A stretch of DNA of 64,000 nt, from contig LLKB01000001.1 of NCBI GenBank assembly GCA_001414325.1, positions 997,699 through 1,061,698 of the forward strand, written 5' to 3'. Each line of letters opens with the position of its first letter. Within the stretch, counting starts at the first letter, position 1. The stretch is from Butyribacter intestini (lineage in GTDB: Bacteria > Bacillota > Clostridia > Lachnospirales > Lachnospiraceae). Position numbers and translations under genes: made by a program. The notes beneath the pieces were generated by a model, which did no database searches, had not been told where the DNA came from, and saw only the letters and a list, made by a program, of their open reading frames with translations. Positions 8,225 through 16,300 of this stretch are shown here, in pieces.

Positions 8225-9427
8225 TCATATATTTAGCAGGTGTCCCATCTTCTCTTTTTTCGTTTTAAGATAGAACATATCGTATTTGCCGGGTTCCATT
8301 TCAATAGGGACTCTTTCTACTATCTTAAGGTTGTAACCCGCAAGTCCGTAAACCTTTAACGGATTGTTTGTCATAAGTTTAAGTTCATGGATACCGAGGT
8401 CTACAAGTATCTGCGTTCCTATCGTATAATCTCTCGCATCTTCCGGAAATCCGAGTTCAAGATTTGCCTCGACCGTATCACGCCCTTTATCCTGAAGTTC
8501 ATAGGCTCTTATCTTATTTATAAGTCCTATTCCTCTGCCCTCCTGACGCATATAGAGCAATACTCCTCTGCCCTCTTTTGCTATCATCTTCATCGCAGCG
8601 TCATACTGCTGGCCGCAGTCACATCTTGCAGAGCCTAAAGCATCTCCCGTAAGACACTCTGAATGTACTCTGCAAAGAACTGGTTTACCGTCCGTTATGT
8701 CACCTTTTACAAGGGCAACATGATGTTCACCGTTTAATTTATTTACATAACCATAAATTGTAAATTCACCGTATCTTGTAGGCATCTTTGCTTTTGCAAC
8801 ACATTCCACGAGAACTTCATGTTCTTTTCTGTACTGCACAAGATCTGCTATCGTTCCTATTTTAAGTTCATGTTTTTTTGCAAACTCCACAAGGTCAGGT
8901 GTTCTTGCCATTGTTCCGTCATCTTTCATTATCTCGCAGCAAAGTCCGACCGGCTTAAGTCCCGCAAGTCTTACAATATCCACCGTAGCTTCGGTATGAC
9001 CGTTTCTCTCCAAAACACCGCCTTTCTTTGCTTTTAACGGGAACATATGACCCGGTGTTCTGAAATCAGACGGCTTTGCATCATCCTCAACAAACTTCAT
9101 TGCCGTTATTGAACGCTCATATGCCGAAATACCGGTTTTTGTGTCAACATGGTCTATTGAAACAGTAAATGCCGTACAGTGATTATCCGTGTTTACTTCA
9201 CACATCTGTGGCAGCAAAAACTTTTCGGTATATTCCTCAGACATTGGCATACAGATAAGTCCTTTTGCGTAACTTGCCATAAAGTTTACATTTTCATTTG
9301 TGGCAAACTCAGCGGCACATATTACATCGCCCTCATTTTCTCTGTCCTCATCATCTATCATGACTACTATTTTGCCGTTTTTTATATCCTCTAAAATCTC
9401 ATCAATACTATTAAATTTATTATCCAT
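8225..9427 (-). CDS. ribBA: bifunctional DHBP synthase / GTP cyclohydrolase II
   Basis: The N-terminal half (to about residue 200) is 3,4-dihydroxy-2-butanone-4-phosphate synthase with the [10 protein letters not shown] motif and the HTEATVD region; the C-terminal half is GTP cyclohydrolase II with the zinc ligands C...C-D-C in [17 protein letters not shown] and the RQEGRGIGL motif. Together they supply both riboflavin precursors from ribulose 5-phosphate and GTP. The start was placed at the ATG at 9427 behind AAAGAGG rather than at the upstream in-frame codon at 9448. The leader just upstream contains a 30-base motif shared with the ribD leader. Confidence 0.96.
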   Translation of the reverse strand: MDNKFNSIDEILEDIKNGKIVVMIDDEDRENEGDVICAAEFATNENVNFMASYAKGLICMPMSEEYTEKFLLPQMCEVNTDNHCTAFTVSIDHVDTKTGISAYERSITAMKFVEDDAKPSDFRTPGHMFPLKAKKGGVLERNGHTEATVDIVRLAGLKPVGLCCEIMKDDGTMARTPDLVEFAKKHELKIGTIADLVQYRKEHEVLVECVAKAKMPTRYGEFTIYGYVNKLNGEHHVALVKGDITDGKPVLCRVHSECLTGDALGSARCDCGQQYDAAMKMIAKEGRGVLLYMRQEGRGIGLINKIRAYELQDKGRDTVEANLELGFPEDARDYTIGTQILVDLGIHELKLMTNNPLKVYGLAGYNLKIVERVPIEMEPGKYDMFYLKTKKEKMGHLLNI

Positions 9428-9466
9428 TTTAAACCTCTCTTTCTGCATACATTTTTATGCATAGTA

Positions 9467-10153
9467 TCAAAAGCCGTTTTCGGCAAGAAAATCCATTGTT
9501 ATTTTACTATTTGTACTTCTGTCAGTTTTGTTGTCAAACGGTGATTTTTGTGAAGTGTTAAAATTCATCAGTCTCTCAACATATTTTCCTACTATATCAT
9601 TCTCAAGATTTACAATATCCCCCGGTTTCTTGGCAAGAAGTGTTGTCTCCTCACCAGTGTGTGGTATCACCGATACCGAAAAACTGTCATCCGTAAGTTT
9701 TGCCACCGTGAGACTTATGCCATCGATTGCAATAGAACCCTTTTCAACAATATATTTGAGCAGTTTGTCAGGTGTCTCTATCTCAACCCATACGGCATTA
9801 TCCTCACGCTCCAGTGAGCGTATAACTCCTGTGCCGTCAATATGACCCGACACTATATGACCGCCAAATCTGCCGTCAGCTGCCATCGCCCGTTCAAGAT
9901 TGACTTTGCTTCCATGTTTTAAAGTACCAAGAGAACTTCGTCTTATCGTCTCAGCCATAACATCAGCCGTAAATTTATTTCCGCTTATTGAAGTAACCGT
10001 AAGGCACACTCCGTTCACCGCTATGCTGTCACCGATTTTAGTGCCTTTAAGCACTTTGTCTGCAATTATAGTAATAATGGCAGATTTATTACCATTTGCA
10101 ACCGATTCTATTTTCCCTGTTTCCTCAACTATTCCGGTAAAAATTTTAATCAC
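9467..10153 (-). CDS. ribE: riboflavin synthase, alpha chain
   Basis: Two molecules of ribityllumazine are dismutated to riboflavin. The protein shows the usual two-barrel duplication: FTGIVEETG with GDSIAVNGVCLTV and FTADVMAETIRRS in the first half; GHIVSGHIDGTG with GSIAIDGISLTV and FSVSVIPHT in the second. A C-terminal extension of about 30 residues past the usual end is polar and probably disordered. The annotated first codon is a GTG at 10153, but the family almost always starts MFTGIVEE and the residue before F here is an ATT codon at 10144 with AAAGAAGTGAT at ideal distance, so an ATT start is possible. Confidence 0.95.
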   Translation of the reverse strand: MIKIFTGIVEETGKIESVANGNKSAIITIIADKVLKGTKIGDSIAVNGVCLTVTSISGNKFTADVMAETIRRSSLGTLKHGSKVNLERAMAADGRFGGHIVSGHIDGTGVIRSLEREDNAVWVEIETPDKLLKYIVEKGSIAIDGISLTVAKLTDDSFSVSVIPHTGEETTLLAKKPGDIVNLENDIVGKYVERLMNFNTSQKSPFDNKTDRSTNSKITMDFLAENGF

Positions 10154-10172
10154 TTCTTTCTGTTTTTAACTA

Positions 10173-10199
10173 TTTAAACATATCTTATATATGTTTAAA
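10173..10199. repeat. perfect intercistronic hairpin between ribD and ribE
   Basis: TTTAAACATAT, a five-base loop and ATATGTTTAAA form a perfect 11-bp stem in the 75-base gap. There is no T-run on the minus strand, so an mRNA stability or processing element is more likely than a terminator. Confidence 0.45.
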
Positions 10200-10228
10200 A
10201 CTCATTATTTTGTTTTCATAACAGCCTT

Positions 10229-11308
10229 TTAAATATCACAGTCTATAAGAATATCATCACCTATATGCGTAATATTCATATTTTTACATATATATGCCTC
10301 TGACGGAACCGCCACGCTTTCACCTTTCACCGGGTTGTATATGCCACTCCCACCAAATATTTTTGGTGCTATATATGCCTGAATGTGATTTACTATTCCT
10401 GCTTTTAATGCACTCATATTTAATGTTCCACCGCCCTCAAGCAGCAAGCCGTCTATTTTTCTCTCACCGAGTTTTAACATAAGGTCACAAAGGTCAACTC
10501 TGTTATCCTGTTTTGCTGTCTTTAGGACATCTATCCCCTGCTGTTCAAAAAATTTAATAAGTTTTTCATCTTCTGAAACAGTAGCTATGATAGTTGGAAC
10601 TTCAAATGCAGTCCTAACGATGTTGCAATCTTTTGGTGTTCTCAAATTGCTGTCACATATTATACGGACTGGATTTACACCTCCATCAATACGGCAGGTA
10701 AGATTTGGATTATCATTGATAACAGTTCCTACACCCACCATTATTCCTTTAAGTGCATTTCTAGTATATTGCACATTTTCTCTAGCCGTTTCTGAAGTTA
10801 TCCACTTGCTCTCTCCATTGTCACACGCTGTCTTTCCGTCAAGCGTCATTGCATATTTCATCACGACATATGGTGTTTTATGAGTTATGTAGTGGAAAAA
10901 TACAGGATTTAGAGCATCACACTCCGGTTTCAAAACTCCTGTCACAACATTTATACCGGCATCTTTAAGCTGCTTTATGCCTTTTCCTGCAACAAGCTCG
11001 TTTGGGTCATCAGAACCAACATAAACATTTTTAATGCCATTCTCGATAATCGCCTGTGTGCAGGGCGGCTGTTTTCCATAGTGACAGCACGGTTCCAATG
11101 TCACATACATATCCGCTCCCTTTGCACTCTCTCTTAACTTTGAAAAAGCATCTCTCTCTGCATGAAGAGCACCGTATTTTGCATGATAGCCTTCTGCTAT
11201 CACTTTGCCGTCCTTAACTATAACTGCTCCGACAAGAGGATTAGGAGAAACCTTTCCGACACCTTTTGCGGCAAGTTCTATAGCACGCCGCATATACTTT
11301 TCATCCAT
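10229..11308 (-). CDS. ribD: bifunctional riboflavin-specific deaminase/reductase
   Basis: The N-terminal deaminase domain has the zinc site H-A-E (LHAERDAF) and EPCCHYGKQPPC; the C-terminal reductase domain follows from about residue 145 with VVMKYAMTLDGKTA and GGGTLNMSAL. It carries out the second and third steps of the pathway, deamination and side-chain reduction. The start at 11308 is chosen because GGAGG lies six bases upstream; an in-frame codon at 11320 overlaps that site. It is the first gene of the rib operon, 290 bases downstream of the FMN aptamer. Confidence 0.96.
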   Translation of the reverse strand: MDEKYMRRAIELAAKGVGKVSPNPLVGAVIVKDGKVIAEGYHAKYGALHAERDAFSKLRESAKGADMYVTLEPCCHYGKQPPCTQAIIENGIKNVYVGSDDPNELVAGKGIKQLKDAGINVVTGVLKPECDALNPVFFHYITHKTPYVVMKYAMTLDGKTACDNGESKWITSETARENVQYTRNALKGIMVGVGTVINDNPNLTCRIDGGVNPVRIICDSNLRTPKDCNIVRTAFEVPTIIATVSEDEKLIKFFEQQGIDVLKTAKQDNRVDLCDLMLKLGERKIDGLLLEGGGTLNMSALKAGIVNHIQAYIAPKIFGGSGIYNPVKGESVAVPSEAYICKNMNITHIGDDILIDCDI

Positions 11309-11484
11309 ATATACCTCCATTTATGCACACTTTTTATGTATAGTATTAAAAATAACTTTTTCCATACCATACATTCTCCAACATATAACAAATACATAAG
11401 CGTTCGTATTTATGTATCAAAAAGTATGCACACTTTTGTAATTTTTACGGGGTTTTTCTGAACAAGCATTTTACTATACATAAA

Positions 11485-11516
11485 AAAGAAAAACCCTGAA
11501 AAATTTCAAGGTTTTT
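11485..11516 (-). terminator. intrinsic terminator of the FMN riboswitch
   Basis: On the minus strand AAAAACCTTGAAA pairs with TTTCAGGGTTTTT, followed by CTTTTTTAT. It lies about 85 bases downstream of the aptamer and upstream of ribD, the right place for the expression platform. Confidence 0.75.
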
Positions 11517-11601
11517 ATAAGATAAATTCTATAAGATATTTTAATATAATCAAATCTGATACTATCAAAATAAATATTATACATAAACTGTATATCTAAT
11601 T

Positions 11602-11720
11602 TCTCTCATCCAGACTATACTGTCGGCTTTGGAATCTCACCAAATCATGCCTGTAAAGGCTTGCGGGCTTATTCATCAAATACGAAAATACCGCCGGTGG
11701 GGAATCGCACCCCGCCTTGA
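11602..11720 (-). ncRNA. FMN riboswitch (RFN element)
   Basis: The minus strand shows the conserved RFN core in order: GGCGGGGTGCGATTCCCCACC at the 5' side, GGCGGTAT, then GCCCGCAAGCC, and at the 3' end CCAAAGCCGACAGTATAGTC followed by TGGATGAGAGA. These are the signature blocks of the six-stem FMN aptamer. It is preceded by a strong promoter, followed by a terminator and the ribDEBAH operon, so FMN binding should cause early termination. Confidence 0.97.
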
Positions 11721-11730
11721 AATTAAATAT

Positions 11731-11759
11731 AGTATATACCTGTGCTATTAAGTTGTCAA
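11731..11759 (-). promoter_or_regulatory. promoter of the rib operon
   Basis: TTGACA (11759-11754) and TATACT (11736-11731) on the minus strand are separated by exactly 17 bases. Transcription would start about five bases upstream of the riboswitch core. Confidence 0.85.
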
Positions 11760-11774
11760 GACTGGTATGATTTT

Positions 11775-12821
11775 TTATTTGACAGCTTGTAAATTAGCTT
11801 TTATAATATCCTTTATTTCTTCCTCACCCAACTCCACAATATCCATTATCTGTTCTGTCGTATAACCTTTTTTATACATATTCATAACAACCTTTTCACT
11901 TTTTTTATTCTCACCTCTTGCCTCTGCTCTTTCTTCTATTCCTAAACTCAGATTACACATAACACTCACATCCTCTCTTAACTCTGTATTGGTCGGAATA
12001 TTATACTCTTTCTCAAGAATATCAAATTTTTGATTTCCTTGTACTTGATTTGAAAGCAATGCACAAATCAAACGATGCAGTTCATATCGCTCGTCTTTTT
12101 CCGGAAGTTCATTTGTTATCCCTATCATCACGATATTTAATAAATCAAGATTTCCTTTCCATTCATATGGCTTTAATGTTTCGTCTTTCGTAAGATGAAT
12201 ATGTGTCATACTGTTATATTTCATATTCATACAAACCCATATGCTGAATACCTGTTTTATGTCATCATAGTTTGAATTTGCAAAATCTCTTTCTTTTTGT
12301 GATGATATAAGTCTGCTCACATAAAAGATTGCCCTGTTTAATATGCTATATGCTGTTGGTTCATCTTTTTGACATTCTACATTTACTATAATCTTCAATA
12401 ATCTGTTTTCTTCATTATCCGTTGATGGTATCCTGACATAAAAAACTATATCAAATCTTATCATGCCCTCATTGATTTCAGCATTTTCCGTATTAAAACC
12501 TGTTATTCTCTGTCCCTGTTCATCTGTTTTTTGCACATTTGTCACCCCCGGCTCTATCGGGATAATCCCAATTTCCGGCTCACCCTCAATATATTTTTCC
12601 ACTTCACTTGGATCCATATCCTTAAATTCAGCCACAGTTTTTACTAATATGTTTGCAAGTATGCTTTTTTGTGCAAGTAATCTCTTTGCATAAATATCAT
12701 ACTGTGTTTTATCATCTGCCGCAATAATTGCATTTTTTATTTCCGTATTCATTTCCCCAATTTCTGCAATTACATTTTCATGCGACATATATTGTTTTGT
12801 CGCTACATCAATCTTCCCCAT
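11775..12821 (-). CDS. Rpn/PDDEXK_2-type transposase-like nuclease
   Basis: The 348-residue protein has the PD-(D/E)XK core FDIVFYVRIP...LLKIIVNVECQ at about residues 115-150, then a helical stretch LNRAIFYVSRLISSQKERDF and IWVCMNMKYNSMTH. This pattern is that of the Rpn family, annotated as recombination-promoting nuclease or putative transposase, which is common and usually solitary in Lachnospiraceae. The C-terminal 70 residues are charged, with a KKSEKVV...GYTTEQIMDIVELGEEEI ending seen in many members. The start at 12821 has GGAAGA ten bases upstream; a codon at 12869 is in frame but poor. No terminal inverted repeats flank it. Confidence 0.85.
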   Translation of the reverse strand: MGKIDVATKQYMSHENVIAEIGEMNTEIKNAIIAADDKTQYDIYAKRLLAQKSILANILVKTVAEFKDMDPSEVEKYIEGEPEIGIIPIEPGVTNVQKTDEQGQRITGFNTENAEINEGMIRFDIVFYVRIPSTDNEENRLLKIIVNVECQKDEPTAYSILNRAIFYVSRLISSQKERDFANSNYDDIKQVFSIWVCMNMKYNSMTHIHLTKDETLKPYEWKGNLDLLNIVMIGITNELPEKDERYELHRLICALLSNQVQGNQKFDILEKEYNIPTNTELREDVSVMCNLSLGIEERAEARGENKKSEKVVMNMYKKGYTTEQIMDIVELGEEEIKDIIKANLQAVK

Positions 12822-12869
12822 AAATGTTTTTCTTCCTTTCATTATATTTTGTTTGTATTTAAAAATCAA

Positions 12870-13331
12870 TATTTCTTTTTTGAGATAATAACAATTATAT
12901 TTACTTATTTCAATCTGTATTTTTCACATATTGTCCCTTATTTTTTGTGTACTTTTCACGATAAAAATCCCAAAATAATGAGATTTGATAAGATTTGAAA
13001 ACTTTAGACAAAATTTTGTTTATTTTCCATTATCATTTTCGTGATTTTAGATAAAATATTAAAAATTTTAATGATGTAAAACACAGCAGCCAGTCTATAG
13101 TGCATAATTTGTCAGACAGCATCAATCTTACCTTGCCCCATAATATAAAAGGGCAAAACCAGCATTTTGTCTTGGCAGCCACTCTACATTACGAGCATTT
13201 TTCTATATGTTAGTAAAGGAGCAGCACACTGTTGATTTTCTTAGTATGCTACTCCTTGCTTAATCATTTAAAGTTTATTTTTCGCAATTTCTAACTTCCG
13301 TATCAAAAGCCTTATCTTTGTCAGCGAAGCC
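12870..13331. other. 460-bp intergenic region with a degraded repeat copy
   Basis: No gene is visible. At 13142-13200 lies an inverted, degenerate copy of the 3380-3465 element: its complement reads AAAATGCTCGTAA, then GGCTGCCAAGACAAA, then ATGCTGGTTTTGC. A hairpin of AAGGAGCAGCA with TGCTACTCCTT (about 13215-13257) could terminate the BspA-like gene. Confidence 0.45.
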
Positions 13332-16300
13332 CTATTTCTTCTTTTTGTAAGCAAACTTAACTTTCTTTGCCCCTGCTTTCTTTATCAGCTTGACAATTTT
13401 GTTGTACTGTTTCTTATCTTTTGCCCGAACTGTTATCTTACAGTTTTTCTTTACTCCGCTGAAAGCATTCTTTCCGATTGATTTTATGGTATTTCCATTT
13501 ACTGTTATCTGACTGAGATTTTTTGCTTTGTAAAATGCCTTTGTACCAATCTTTGTTATGTTCTTTCCTAATGTTACGGTTTTTATCTTTTTATTTCCTG
13601 CAAATGCACTTGCACCTACCGCCGTTACTTTAAGTTTTGTGCCGTTTACGGTTATCGTATCAGGTACTACCGCTTTTTTGGATGTTGTCTTTGTCTTACT
13701 GTATGTTACGGTTTTCTTCTTTACATCTGTTACTTTGTAAGATGCAGCATCCGACTTTTTGTTATTTTTGACAGGTTTTACTGTCTGATTTTTCTTAAGC
13801 GGTGTTTTTGTTGGTGATGCCGTGGCATTTGGATTTTTTGTAGGTGTCACCGTCTGAGCCGGTGTTTCCGTTGGTTTTACTGTCTCATCCGGATTTGAGC
13901 TTTCATTTGGTGACGCTGTACCTGTTGGTTTTACTGTCGCCGTCGGTTTAGGTGTTTTCGTCGGCTTTGGTGTACTCGTCGGTTTTGGAGTCTTTGTCGG
14001 TGCAGGTGTTTTTGTCGGTGCATGTGTTTTTGTCGGTGCAGGTGTTTTTGTCGGTTTCGGTGTGGCTATTATGTCATAGTAAGCTGTTATCACCATATCA
14101 CGATAAACACTTGTAAAGTCATCACTCCAGCGTGAGAATGTATAACCCTCTATTTCAGGTGCTTCCGGTGCCTCTGCCGCTTCACCGCTTCTTACATACT
14201 GAACCTTAAGTTCCGTCTGACCGTCTTTTGACTTAAATGTTACTTTATAAAGTTTTGTATAGACTGCTTTTACAACTATATCTCTTGTCACATTTGTAAA
14301 GCTTCTATCCCAGCCGGTAAATTCATAGCCCTCTTTTGCAGGTGCTTCAGGAGCCGTGGCATCCTGCCCTTTCTTTAATTCCTGTTCGGCAATAACTGTC
14401 TTTCCGTCACTGTCGGTGAATATTACCTTATAAAGTTTCTCTGCCACTTTTACATTAAATGTGTATGGCACATTGCAATAATTTATTGTTATCTTCTGCG
14501 TACCCTCTTTAAATCTGTCATAATCACATTCCTTGTCATCAGGAACGGTCTTTGTGATGGTCTTTCCGTTTAATTTGTACGATATCTTAAGTCCTGAGAG
14601 GTCAAGTTTTTCACCATATTTATACTCTGTCTTAAGTCCGTCTGCCTGATATTTCACATCTGTTATCTCATTTTCCATATTGTCATAAAGCTGAGGATAT
14701 GAAAGTCCAGTCTCCTCGGCAGATACCCACACATTTGTGAAATCAAAACCTCTGAACGCATCTTCTGATTTTAACTCATCAGTTGTTCTTGCTGTTGTTG
14801 TTGAGTTCTTGTCATCACATGACTCTGCTCCCCTTGTATAGAGGTCGTTGCCCTCTAAATCCTTTTGCTGTTCATATACTGAGTAGAATACCGGCACTGA
14901 ACCGCAGAGTATAGGGTATGTATGCTTGTTATCGCCCTGTATCTTACCTGTGTTAAAACAATATGCAACAGGTCCGGAAGATGAACCAGTCGAGTAGCCC
15001 ACAATTCCGGCTGCATATGCTATCGCGTTCTGGAACGGCACTGTCGGTGTCATCTCGTCAAGTTTCTTCATAATTGAGTCAAAAATACTATCCCCCGCAT
15101 CAGGTGAAACTATAGTAGTATCTCTGTTTACATAACTGTGTATGTCACCTGTATTGTAGCAGTTTTTTACCTGCGTGCTGAGATATAATGCTCCACATAT
15201 TCCGCCTGACATAGTGTTTGAATATGAATTTGTTGTAAAGTCGAACAATGAATATGTATTGCTTGTATAAGTGTCAACCTTTGCAATATTGTAGCATTTC
15301 TGTATAAGTCCGTCCTGTGCGGCAACACCGCATATTCCGCCTGAAGCATTGTAGCAATTAAGTCCGCTCAACGCACTGTCTATAATATCTCCACCTGCAT
15401 TATAATTTCCAAAATAACAGCGGTATGATACAACATTTCCCTTATTTACACAGGATGTGATATTTCCACGCTGCAAATATCCCGTAATTCCACCAAGAAA
15501 TCTCGATGTAGGATTTACAGGCATTTCCTGTTCTTTTGACTCATAGCCCACAAATGCGTTGTTTGTGCAATTTGTTATGTCTGCCTTTCCTGCATATCCT
15601 ATAATTCCGCCGACTGCAAGGTTTTTCTCGACTGTCTGTTTCGGTGATGAGAAGATAACTTTTCCGCTTACACTTACATTCTCTACAGAAGCATTTGCAC
15701 CTGTCTCCTCGTCACTGTCAACAAATCCGGCAAGTATTCCCGTGTGGATACAACATCCTGTAGCGGCATTGCTTACTGTGATATCTGCATCATTTATGTT
15801 TACATTTTTCAGCTTTCCACCCTCAACTCTGCCAAACAGACCAGTTGAAGTATAAGGTGTCTCGCCATTTTTTGAACCGTCAGTATTTCCTTTCATTGTA
15901 AGTCCCGAAATACTGTGACCGTTTCCGTCAAATATACCGCTGAATGAGCCCTGCCACTTTCCGTCAGTACCATATCCAAAAGGAATCCAGCCAAGTTTTC
16001 CTACATTTTTATCATCTTTTGTAACTTTTGAAAGGTCAATATCGCTCATAAGTTTATAATTGCCGCTAAGATTTTCTCTTATCTTAATGAAATCTGCAAC
16101 AGAATTTATCTCTGTATAAACAATATCTTTTTCCTGTTCTTCCTCGCTTAAAGGAATTCTCGTCGGTGTTCCCTCCTGTTCCGTCACCTGCTTACTCCAG
16201 ATGGCATAGAGCGTAACTGTCGGAGTCTTTAACCTGTCAAATGCAGTAATAATATTATTGCCGTCAGCACTCTCACTCCAGCCGACAAAATCATATCCGT

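Noticed and set aside
11775-12821. Insertion sequence around the transposase-like nuclease
   Set aside because: No terminal inverted repeats or target duplications were seen; Rpn-type genes are usually solitary.
12841-12869. TTGATT-17-TATAAT promoter before the Rpn-type gene
   Set aside because: Spacing is ideal, but transcription would begin inside the ribosome binding site of the chosen start, so it was not listed as a feature; it remains possible if translation starts are leaderless.
13870-14062. Tandem repeat resembling a CRISPR or satellite
   Set aside because: The short repeated units are in frame and encode the Pro/Thr/Lys stalk of the BspA-like protein; units vary in length and there are no spacers.
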